Source: Acidobacteriota bacterium
GTDB taxonomy: Bacteria; Acidobacteriota; UBA6911; JACOSC01
Length of the DNA: 34,325 nt
NCBI GenBank assembly: GCA_016179055.1
Contig: JACOSC010000238.1
Coordinates: 1 to 34,325 of the forward strand
Reading direction: 5' to 3'
Shown: in pieces, positions 25,971 through 32,959 of the stretch
Layout of the letters: every line of letters begins with the position of its first letter
Position numbering within the stretch: position 1 is the first letter of the stretch
Made by a program: the position numbers and the translations under genes
The notes under the pieces: model-generated
Databases searched by the model: none
Told to the model about the DNA's origin: nothing
Seen by the model: the letters and a program-made list of their open reading frames with translations, nothing else

Positions 25971-26056
25971 GTGAAGCGCTTTCATCCCCAAGCCAAGCCG
26001 CAGCCAAGCGGTCTGCGCCTGCCATTCTACGAGTGTTTTCTCGATGCCTGCTCCGT

Positions 26057-26096
26057 CGGAGCGCTACCGACCGCGTATTCGGTAGGCGGCGCTCCG
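26057..26096. terminator. Nested palindrome between convergent genes
   Basis: CGGAGCGC (26057-26064) pairs with GCGCTCCG (26089-26096), and inside it CTACCGA (26064-26070) with TCGGTAG (26079-26085). It lies 90 bp past the end of the PilX-like gene and before the end of the opposing TPR gene, so it may terminate both transcripts, or it is a REP-like element. Confidence 0.45.
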
Positions 26097-26263
26097 ATGA
26101 ATTCAATCATTCCAAATAGCCCGTTCGCGCGCTTCGATCCAATGAGCCGCTGGGGGCTTGCGTGCTACTGATCCGGGCAGCCATCATCCCAACGGCAGCT
26201 ATCGATTAATACTCTGGCGAGGATTGTTTGTGAGGAGGGGTGAGGGCTGCGCGAGCCGTACGG

Positions 26264-26749
26264 CTAATTAATCCGCCGCCGTGCGGCCTCTAGCGCTTGA
26301 TGGGCCTGGCTGTATTCGGGGCTGATGACGAGGGCTTTTTCAAATTCTTCTTGAGCCCGGTTAAGCAAATCCTGCACGAGATATATGCGGCCGAGATTGT
26401 AATGCGGGTAGTGACGCGCGTCATAGCGTTTGGCTTGTATGGCTTTTTCCAGCCAGGGTATCGCCTCTTCATATTTTTCTTCTTCGAACAAATAGGCGCC
26501 GATATCGTTATAGGGATTGCCGAAATCCGGATCAATCTCGATGGCCCGCTTGCATTCGGCGATGGCATCTTCCAGCTTGCCCTGGAAGCTATAGGTCCAT
26601 CCCAGAAAGGTATGAGCTTCCGCCGTCGGGCACGTCCCGATGGATTGCTGATATAAGCGTATAGCCGATTCGTAATCGCCGCGCATCTGGTGTTCGAAGG
26701 CTTCATGAAAAAGTTCCATCGCCAAATTTAATTCCAGTTTAGCTTTCAT
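26264..26749 (-). CDS. Tetratricopeptide repeat protein
   Basis: 161 residues made of about four TPR units: FEHQMRGDYESAIRLYQQSI, AHTFLGWTYSFQGKLEDAIA (with the following CKRAIEIDP), NPYNDIGAYLFEEEKYEEAI (with PWLEKAI) and HYNLGRIYLVQDLLNRAQEE (with FEKALVISPEY). It has no signal peptide or membrane helix, so it is probably a cytoplasmic protein-protein adaptor. The family with the PTAEAHTFLGWTYS motif is widely conserved in several environmental phyla, but I know no function for it. The frame continues upstream to 26863; I chose ATG 26749 because the extra residues are not TPR-like. It is convergent with the pilin operon and may just lie next to it. Confidence 0.85.
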   Translation of the reverse strand: MKAKLELNLAMELFHEAFEHQMRGDYESAIRLYQQSIGTCPTAEAHTFLGWTYSFQGKLEDAIAECKRAIEIDPDFGNPYNDIGAYLFEEEKYEEAIPWLEKAIQAKRYDARHYPHYNLGRIYLVQDLLNRAQEEFEKALVISPEYSQAHQALEAARRRIN

Positions 26750-26896
26750 GTTGTTGCGCCTTTTCTCAACCGATAAATAGACATGCTGGGGATCCTCATG
26801 CTTTGGAGGTTGCCCATCGTGAGAACCCTTTCCTAATTCTACACGAGAATTAAAAGGATTCAAGTAGAGCGCCGGCTTTATCAGGAATTCCCATCA

Positions 26897-26925
26897 TTGA
26901 ACAAGCGGCACGAGTTCTGTATACT
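26897..26925 (+). promoter_or_regulatory. Sigma-70-type promoter of the tRNA-Thr gene
   Basis: TTGAAC (-35, 26897-26902), 17-bp spacer, TATACT (-10, 26920-26925), 22 bp upstream of the tRNA 5' end. It is the best consensus promoter in the window, and its intactness argues that the tRNA copy was functional until it was split. Confidence 0.7.
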
Positions 26926-26947
26926 AAACTTTATTTTGCGATCATAG

Positions 26948-26984
26948 GCCAGCGTAGCTCAGTGGTAGAGCAACTGATTCGTAA
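26948..26984 (+). tRNA. 5' half of tRNA-Thr(CGT), interrupted after the anticodon loop
   Basis: GCCAGCG acceptor strand, TA, D-arm GCTC-AGTGGTA-GAGC, A26, anticodon-stem strand ACTGA, loop TTCGTAA with anticodon CGT at 26980-26982. The next bases should complete the stem with TCAGT but read CCAAA, and neither a T-loop (GGTTCGA) nor the closing CGCTGGC acceptor strand follows anywhere in the window. So only the 5' half is here. The expected cause is integration of a mobile element at the anticodon loop. Confidence 0.75.
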
Positions 26985-28411
26985 CCAAAGACTGATACTT
27001 TTACCCATGCTTACCAACATTGACATACCCAATATTTATGCGGGTTTTCTGAGAATCCTGTTTTCTGGGTGGTTACCACATTTTACTGACAACAGCCAAA
27101 AAACAGCCAAATTTTCTAAACTCGATTTCTTGGCGTTCTAAGGACCGGCTGGGGTCAAGGGAGGCCACTTTTAACTTAGACCGTGTAGCCTTTCCGCAGT
27201 GCAAGAATCCACCCTCTCAGTCAAACAGGAAGAGGGGACGCTGCGAGCCTTACTTGGGTACCCAAATCGGATGCCAAGGCGGAGCTTGCGAAAGGAAAGA
27301 GGGTATCCTTTGGCAACGCAAGACGTCAACACATCACGTAGAATCTAGTTACGATCGGTGTGCTCACGATGGAAAGAGTCGGGATAGCCGGATGATGGAC
27401 GCTGCCCGATTCGCCGTGGAGTTCCCGGCGGCATTGTTGGCCATACATACGATCTCTTTGTAAGAGAGGCGCAATGTTCTGTTCGAGTTTCGCGCCGGAC
27501 TCATTTCAGCCGGCTCTCGAAGAAGCGGCCCACGCGGGCGGCACATCGAAAGGCTGGCACTGGCGGCAACAATTTAAGTTTCTCGGTAACCGAATTGTAA
27601 TGTGACCATGCCGTAGGCGGCGCAAATTCCGCGTGCGCAGAATGGAAGTAGTTATTTACCACTGGCGGTAGCAGGCGGAGGGATGCCACGCGTTCGCTCG
27701 CCCGTGGACGGCGGAGCGGCACGCGGACGGTGAGGAGAGCCTGCCCGACGCGCGCATGAGACTTCGATAGCATTTTCTTAAATCATCCCCTTTCCACCCG
27801 CCCTTCCACCTCATGTCGCGGAAAAGGCCCCCGATAGCCACTGGGCCTTTTCGGCGACGGATCAACTAAAAAGACGGCCCATAGCACCGTGCGTGCCAGC
27901 GGGTTGGGCTGGCGTGCGGGGTGCGGCCCACCGAATAGTTGAGAATCCTTGACGCAAATAGTAATGGCTTATTTTCGAGTCATTCCCATACACGCCGGTC
28001 GCCACGCGCCGCGGCGGGGGAGAGCGGCAAAGCGTGCCTGACAGACCGAACACCGCCGCCCAGTCGGGCATCGCCTCGCCTTAGAGCGATACGAATCGGT
28101 GGCGGCTGATACGAATGCCATTAAGATGTGGTGACCACTCGCCGGGTGTAGGCTGTGTCGCCAGCGCGCAGGCTGGTATTACTTTTGGCCCAGGGCGCGT
28201 GGCCGTGTAAAGTCGTCTAACGTTCAGTCAAATCGACTTGCTGAAATCTCACGAAGCCAGAGATCCGGCTCCGCGAAGCCTGGATTTCATGCCAAGGTCG
28301 AAGCCCTCCAGGCGTAGATAGAGATCAGGGGCGAATCTCTTTGAACGGGGATACGCTAGACTCGGACAACCATCGCATACGGCTGAGGGACCTGGACCCC
28401 TCCTTGGGACA
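26985..28411. other. 1.4-kb non-coding start of the accessory region
   Basis: No open frame here has a ribosome site or protein-like content. The first 150 bp are AT-rich with direct repeats (AACAGCCAAA at 27091-27100 and 27102-27111) and a TTACCA-type pattern as found beside phage attachment sites. The composition then turns GC-rich, with many short palindromes and degenerate repeat units. It includes the structured block at 27815-27936 and one GC-rich repeat unit near 28004-28030. Confidence 0.5.
27815..27936 (+). other. Structured repeat block A (covarying hairpin)
   Basis: 122 nt colinear with 29892-30013. Stem: GTCGC-G-GAAAAGGCCC (27815-27830) against GGGCCTTTTC-G-GCGAC (27843-27858), all paired except a central G-G, loop 12 nt. 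A second strong stem follows (27885-27900 / 27908-27923, GCGTGCCAGC against GCTGGCGTGC with wobble pairs). The block ends with CGGCCCACCGAAT. Strand arbitrary. Confidence 0.65.
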
Positions 28412-28831
28412 TCAGATTACGCCCAGATGCTCGCGAGCCCACTGAACAAAGGAGGAAAGCCTCTTGAGCATTCTTTTCCCTTCCTCCAGGGTATAGAACT
28501 CTCCAGTGTATGAGACGCGATCCTTTTCCGCGATAACCGCTCTTAAGCCCTTCAGAGCCTTCTCAGGCACATCGGGGACAACTTGTTCTAATAAATCCGC
28601 GACCTCTGCGTGTTCTCCACTCTTGCTCTTACAGCCGGCGGCATGGATACAGAGGGCGTCCGCATAGGCAATCGCCGCATGCACCACCAGAATCCCTAAA
28701 GCGTTGCCATGCCCTTCTTCACTATATTCGGCCAATGTCACGGCCGCATCCAGCAACGACCGCCCCGTGCGCTCGTACTTGCGCCATTCGTCTCGATCCA
28801 CTCGCATCGTGGGCCGCTTTCGCGCTGCCAT
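28412..28831 (-). CDS. HEPN-domain protein, toxin-like partner of an MNT nucleotidyltransferase
   Basis: 139-residue, mostly helical protein. ERTGRSLLDAAVTLAEYSEE, GILVVHAAIAYADALCIHAA and the end LKRLSSFVQWAREHLG fit the four-helix HEPN fold that is paired with minimal nucleotidyltransferases. The usual catalytic Arg-x4-6-His is not visible: the corresponding place reads KDRVSYTGEFYT, with Arg and Tyr but no His. RNase activity is therefore uncertain. The gene starts 3 bp after the stop of the nucleotidyltransferase gene, the normal arrangement of MNT/HEPN toxin-antitoxin pairs, in which the MNT protein usually AMPylates and silences the HEPN toxin. It lies inside the tRNA-bounded accessory region. 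Confidence 0.75.
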   Translation of the reverse strand: MAARKRPTMRVDRDEWRKYERTGRSLLDAAVTLAEYSEEGHGNALGILVVHAAIAYADALCIHAAGCKSKSGEHAEVADLLEQVVPDVPEKALKGLRAVIAEKDRVSYTGEFYTLEEGKRMLKRLSSFVQWAREHLGVI

Positions 28832-28834
28832 CTG

Positions 28835-29443
28835 TTAATTCCTCTTCAACAGTTCTCCCCCAACAACCGGCACCGCCTCGCCTTGGACTCGTCGGAGGAA
28901 GGGCTTTAACTCAGGCGGGGGATGAAGGGCCTCTTTTCGCCCCAGGGTGAGGACGCTCAGCGGATAACCAAATCGCTCTCGGATTTCCAGAGACCGCTCA
29001 CGGATCCGCTCCGCAATGCGGTCGGCCGCCCGACGAGTCCGAGCAACGACTAGCACATCGAGATCGCTGCCCCCGTGGCTCTCTCTGCGGGCCACGCTCC
29101 CATAGATATAGACCGCACACGACGAGTTCCCCTGCAGCCCTTTTCGCAGCTCCAGAATGAGTGCTCGCCGCAGACGGTGCTCGGCTTCGAAGGCCGGAAC
29201 GATTACGGTTTCCACCAGATAATGCGCCCGGTTTAAAACATAGCGATGCTCCCGCCGGCCGCGCGCCACGTGGACGACGCCGAGGGCTTCCAGTTCCCTC
29301 AAAGCGCGCAGACAGCTTGGGAGGGGAACCTTGGCCCGCCGCTCGATTTCTCGGGCCGAGAAGCCCGGTTTCGATGCCACTAGAGTTCTCAAGACAGAGA
29401 TCTTCGCGCGTGTGCCCAAGAGAACATTGAGAATATCGTACAT
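28835..29443 (-). CDS. MNT-type nucleotidyltransferase with N-terminal winged helix-turn-helix
   Basis: 202 residues. The N-terminal 75 residues are a winged helix (ISVLRTLVASKPGFSAREIE, with LRALRELEALGVVHVARGRR as recognition helix and wing), probably binding DNA. Residues 100-202 are a minimal nucleotidyltransferase: GSVARRES...SDLDVLVV gives GS (115-116) and the metal-binding Asp127 and Asp129. In MNT/HEPN pairs this protein is the antitoxin; the fused winged helix suggests it also controls its own promoter. A clean inverted repeat overlaps that promoter. Ribosome site AGAGGA. It is co-transcribed with the HEPN gene 3 bp downstream. Confidence 0.85.
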   Translation of the reverse strand: MYDILNVLLGTRAKISVLRTLVASKPGFSAREIERRAKVPLPSCLRALRELEALGVVHVARGRREHRYVLNRAHYLVETVIVPAFEAEHRLRRALILELRKGLQGNSSCAVYIYGSVARRESHGGSDLDVLVVARTRRAADRIAERIRERSLEIRERFGYPLSVLTLGRKEALHPPPELKPFLRRVQGEAVPVVGGELLKRN

Positions 29444-29461
29444 AAATCCTCTGATAACAAA

Positions 29462-29491
29462 GTATATCGCATGATATAATTTTATATCAAT
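29462..29491 (-). promoter_or_regulatory. Promoter with palindromic operator of the MNT/HEPN operon
   Basis: On the minus strand TTGATA (29491-29486), an 18-bp spacer and TATACT (29467-29462) lie about 20-50 bp before the start codon. The perfect inverted repeat TGATATAA-2-TTATATCA (29473-29490) overlaps the -35 box and spacer, a fitting place for autorepression by the winged helix of the MNT protein. Confidence 0.6.
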
Positions 29492-30096
29492 AGGAAGAGC
29501 GTTTTATTGTCCATTGATGAGGAGACGCGATCGCACGGACCCGGCACGGGGGTAATTTCGAGGCGACTGGGCTATAAAAATATTATATTTGTTTACTACA
29601 CTCTAAGAGCATAATGGCGATAGCTTGCAGGTACCTGAGTGAGTAATGTTTCTTATTTTGCTTCTTATGTTCCTCTCTTTCTCTTTCGGTCCTCTGATGG
29701 CCTTTGGCCTCCATTGTATATCACGGGAACGGGCTTTGCCTTTCGATCCAGGATAGGTGCCGACGTTGGGTTTCGCTATACTCTCCTCCGGGGCTAAGAT
29801 CAAGCCATCGGGGCACTTTTAGATGCGTTTCCTTTGGGCTTCAGGGCATCACCTCGAAGCATCCCCATCCTAATCTCCTCCCCAGACCCAAGCCGCGGAA
29901 AAGATCCCCCAAGTTCTATGGATCTTTTCGGCGGCGTACTCACAGAAGGACGGCCCGCGGCACTGGGCGCGCCCGCCGGTTTTCGAGGGCACACTCGATA
30001 CGGCCCACCGAATCAATCAGAAATCTCAATGCAAATCGCGGGGCTCATTAACGATACCGTCCCATGTATTCTTGCCGCTACCTGCCGCAGTGGATT
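29492..30096. other. Non-coding region upstream of the MNT operon
   Basis: 600 bp without a convincing gene. The left part is plain; the right part holds structured block B (29892-30013) and leads into the GC-rich repeat array that starts near 30097. Open frames across it (29704-30051, 29834-30130) are repeat-derived and have no ribosome site. Confidence 0.45.
29892..30013 (+). other. Structured repeat block B (covarying hairpin)
   Basis: Second copy of the block at 27815-27936 with the same 122-nt length. Stem GCCGC-G-GAAAAGATCC (29892-29907) against GGATCTTTTC-G-GCGGC (29920-29935), the same G-G mismatch and a 12-nt loop. It ends with CGGCCCACCGAAT at 66 nt from the stem, as in block A. 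Strand arbitrary. Confidence 0.65.
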
Positions 30097-30480
30097 GCCG
30101 CGGCGGCCGGAGCGGCGGGACTGCGGATGAAGCGCCCGATTCCGTCAGAGAGCCACGCGCCGCGGCGAGCGGCGATGCGGGTTTTGGCCGCGCTGACCGG
30201 AGTACCGACCGTCATATGGATCTCCGCTGAGCCCTCAACGTGCCGCGGAGGGCCCAAACGCCGGAACAAGTCTGCGAACCGGCTGAACCTTGGCCGGATC
30301 GACTGGCGGGTTCCATTCCACGCGCCGCGGCGGGCGGAGCAGCGGGGCCGATAGAGCAACGCAAAACGTTCGTGCCATGAACGACGCGCCGCGGCGGGGG
30401 GGAGCGGCGGGATTAATCCAAATAAAGACAACGAGCACACCGCTTCAATGGAGATCGGGCTGGGAATTGTATCACTTGGC
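30097..30480. repeat. GC-rich degenerate repeat array 1
   Basis: Units begin with ACGCGCCGCGGCGG-like cores followed by a GGAGCGGCGGG-like core (30097, 30156, 30319 and 30383, with a weaker one at 30241). About 30-40 nt of variable sequence follows each, often closing with GATTCCGTCA-AGA. Spacing is 58-90 bp. The last unit is followed by a tail (GATTAATCC…GGGCTGGGAAT) that recurs in array 2. Confidence 0.6.
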
Positions 30481-31063
30481 GAGGGTGGCGCGCGGCGGCG
30501 GCCGCGCCGGCGTTGAAATCCGGAGCCGCTTTGACGAACGCTCCGTACATTACCGCGTGTTCTTCTCCGTGTTGTATTTTGAGACCGGCACCGTGGCACG
30601 CTTCAACCTGAACGTCGGGGAAATCCGCGCGCTCAAGACCTTGGCCGAGCAGGCGTTTGCCCGCGCCGAACGCATGGAGTTCACCCTGCTAGACGATCCC
30701 CACATGCTAACCGCCACGCTGATCGCTACCGGCGCCGCGCTGGAATTCACCCTGCAAACGCCCTTTACGCAGTGCCGTCTGGCTTTTCGCGACGCGAACA
30801 ATCTGGCGACGCTGGCTTTCTGGTTCGCGTGGGCGCTCGTCCAGCGCGGCAATCCCCTTATCAGTTTCAAACGCGAGCATTTGGGGATGGCGCTTTGGGA
30901 GCATTCCGACACGTTGCTGCCGTATGCCCGGTTTTATTGGGGCGGGGCGGAGGCAGAGATTTCTAATTTAACGCGGTTGAAGCTTTGGGCCATCCAATTG
31001 TTTTCGGAGGTGGTGATGACGCGGGTGATACGCCGCGAGCCGAGAAGTGCTCAGGAGGGTTAG
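30377..31063 (+). CDS. Protein of unknown function whose 5' end emerges from a repeat array
   Basis: Up to 228 residues from the first ATG, but the first 30 or so codons are array sequence, so the true start is probably further in (TTG 30467, TTG 30476 or GTG 30485 are in frame). From about residue 50 the protein has normal composition: HYRVFFSVLYFETGTVARFN, NVGEIRALKTLAEQAFARAE, LDDPHMLTATLIATGAALEF and AFRDANNLATLAFWFAWALV. It has no signal peptide, no membrane helix that is clearly one, and no motif I recognise. It is transcribed away from the MNT/HEPN operon, within the accessory region. I cannot name a function. Confidence 0.55.
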   Translation: MNDAPRRGGAAGLIQIKTTSTPLQWRSGWELYHLARVARGGGRAGVEIRSRFDERSVHYRVFFSVLYFETGTVARFNLNVGEIRALKTLAEQAFARAERMEFTLLDDPHMLTATLIATGAALEFTLQTPFTQCRLAFRDANNLATLAFWFAWALVQRGNPLISFKREHLGMALWEHSDTLLPYARFYWGGAEAEISNLTRLKLWAIQLFSEVVMTRVIRREPRSAQEG

Positions 31064-31294
31064 TACTGGCTCAAAGCCAAGTGGCGAATGGCCAAGGGTG
31101 GGTTCGGATCGGTTCGAACGTCATGTTAGATTTGGACACGCAGCCATGATTCTTGTGCGGGATTTTCATGGCTTCTCACTGCTTTCCTTTCTGCCATGAA
31201 ATTGCAAACTAAGCGGCTGTTCACTTTTTAGGTACAGCATAACTCTCATCGAGTGGTCGGTCCGAATTTACATCAATTAGAAGACTTTACCCTA

Positions 31295-32065
31295 TTAATC
31301 CTTCGTTGGTGAGACACCGCAGTTCGGGCAAACATTTCCGAAAAATAAACGGTGCTTTTGGTCCGAAAAAATATAGTATTCTTCCATGCAATTCCGACAT
31401 TCTACACGAGAGATCTCCACGAAACACGATTCACAACTGTCGTTTAAAATAGCCATCGTGCCACAATTTGGACACTGAGGAAAAAATGGAATATTTGGAT
31501 AATCCTCTCTTAGTGATTGTTCAACGAAGGCCTGGTATTCACCCAACTTGTGCCAGCGAATTAAATTAACTATGTCCGTTTCAATGGGAGGGACCTGGTC
31601 AAAGATTTCTCTGGTAGCTACTCCTATTCTGCTTGAAAACGCACGTAACATCGCCAATATCGACCACGCGGCTACAGATGGATCAATGTCGTTTGGCAAG
31701 TCACGGTGAATGATCTCGTTCCTTACCTTATTAAGCTTTTCGAGGAGATCAAGCAATTTCTGTTCGGATTGTTTTAACTCACCCGATTGTTCAAATTTTC
31801 GAATAGCAAGTAAGGTCTCAGAAAGGCTGGGAAACCAGGTGCGGCCTTTTGAGTCTTTGAACTGCGATTCACTTGGGTCCAAGCTCTTAAGTAAAATCTT
31901 AAGAAAACATTCTGCCGCGAGATGGGCACTAAGAATTATCCACTTTCTGTGGTGAATTTTATTCTCGTCGGTGCTTCCTAGTTCTGAGATATGCTCAAGT
32001 GCATGAAACATCGAATCCCTAGCATTCTCCCAGAGCCCTTTGACCAACTCAATATTAAGTTTCAT
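31295..32065 (-). CDS. HEPN-like protein with two C-terminal zinc ribbons
   Basis: 256 residues. The N-terminal 150 are helical, and NKVRNEIIHRDLP holds Arg115-x4-His120, the catalytic pattern of HEPN ribonucleases; SAHLAAECFLKILLKS is the usual preceding helix. The last 60 residues form two zinc ribbons: Cys198/201 with 211/214, and Cys223/226 with 246/249 (CPNCG...CESC, CRNC...CPNCG). An RNA- or protein-binding ribbon joined to a HEPN domain suggests a stress or defence RNase, or a sensor, but no neighbour confirms this. ATG 32065 has GGAG at 9 nt; the frame extends to 32116 without a better site. An inverted repeat (32147-32169) lies upstream. No antitoxin gene is adjacent. Confidence 0.75.
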   Translation of the reverse strand: MKLNIELVKGLWENARDSMFHALEHISELGSTDENKIHHRKWIILSAHLAAECFLKILLKSLDPSESQFKDSKGRTWFPSLSETLLAIRKFEQSGELKQSEQKLLDLLEKLNKVRNEIIHRDLPNDIDPSVAAWSILAMLRAFSSRIGVATREIFDQVPPIETDIVNLIRWHKLGEYQAFVEQSLREDYPNIPFFPQCPNCGTMAILNDSCESCFVEISRVECRNCMEEYYIFSDQKHRLFFGNVCPNCGVSPTKD

Positions 32066-32146
32066 AAGAGGTTCTCCAGCTTGTAAACAGAGATCGTTGT
32101 TATTTCTTCTGGGCATCCTTATCTGACAAGTTACGTCAATGTGTAA

Positions 32147-32169
32147 ATGTACCCCGCTAAAGGGTACAT
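32147..32169. promoter_or_regulatory. Palindrome upstream of the HEPN/zinc-ribbon gene
   Basis: ATGTACCC-7-GGGTACAT is a perfect inverted repeat about 82-104 bp before the start codon. Its position fits an operator or a short hairpin; no strong -35/-10 pair could be placed with confidence. Confidence 0.35.
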
Positions 32170-32321
32170 AGCCTATCTGATCTTAATCTCTTCAGCGCAA
32201 AAGTTCAATTGCCATCAGACGCCTCGAAGACGCCTGTGTTATTGGCGACTCTTGCGCGTGGGTGGCTGGGCGAGCTCCCGCGCCCGATGAAGCACAAGGC
32301 AGTGTACCGTCCCACGCCAAG

Positions 32322-32880
32322 GGCCACGCGCCGCGCCGGATTGCCAGCGGCTGGCGGAGCGGTGGGGCTGTAAGCAGATCGCACGATTCCGTCACAGAAC
32401 CGCACGGTGCGGCGGGCGCGAGCAGCGGGGCTTTGCATGAATGCAAAATTCCAGTGGCAGGAACAAGCGCCGTGGCGGGGGCAGCGGCGGGGCAGTAAGC
32501 AGACCGCACGATTCCGCCAGAGAAGGACGCGCGGCGGCAGGGCGGAGCGGTAAGGTTAATCCGCAGAAAGAACACGAGCATTCCGTGTGAATGAAGACGG
32601 GGTTGGGAATCGCATCGCTCAGTGAGGGAGCGAAGCGCTGCGGCGGGGTTCTTGCGGCGAACGGACCAACCGCCCTTACGAATGGGCATACCGTCTGTGC
32701 TGGCGGTTCCCATTGAACACGCGCCCGGCGGAGCGGCGGGACAGTGGGAAAGTCGCGCGATTCCGTCATAGAACAACGGGCCGCGGCGGGCGGCAGCGGG
32801 ACTGTAAGTCCAAAGCGAAATTCCCGCGGCTGAAAAATGCGCCGCAGGGAAGCGTAGCGGCGGGGGGAGCGGCGGGGTTG
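32322..32880. repeat. GC-rich degenerate repeat array 2
   Basis: Seven or eight imperfect units. The sub-motif ATTCC (or GTTCC) recurs at 32386, 32448, 32511, 32580, 32706, 32760 and 32820, that is, steps of 62, 63, 69, 126, 54 and 60. It is mostly followed by GTxAxAGAAC and then a GC-rich core ending in AGCGGCGGGG. The unit at 32550-32620 (GGTTAATCC…GGGGTTGGGAAT) matches the terminal unit of array 1. Open frames on either strand here are shadows of the repeats. Confidence 0.65.
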
Positions 32881-32959
32881 GGACAGAGCAGGTGAGTTCG
32901 TGGTCGAGAACTGTTCGCCACTTAAATCTTGCACTCCGAGTATCCCTGCGCCGGACTGT

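Noticed and set aside
27254-28071. Several 60-90 codon frames on both strands of the non-coding accessory start
   Set aside because: All lie in palindrome-rich repeats, overlap one another and lack ribosome sites.
28215-28250. Possible integron attC site (GTCTAAC then TTCAGTCAA...TTGCTGAA)
   Set aside because: A matching GTTRRRY right-hand box is absent, there is no integron integrase, and neighbouring genes are not spaced as cassettes.
28355-28400. Sequence CAGCCGTATGCGATGG on the minus strand, like group II intron domain V
   Set aside because: The matching half (CGCACGTACGGTT-type) is absent and no reverse transcriptase is encoded.
30097-30480. CRISPR array
   Set aside because: Repeat cores vary too much, spacings range from 58 to 90 bp, and no cas genes are present.
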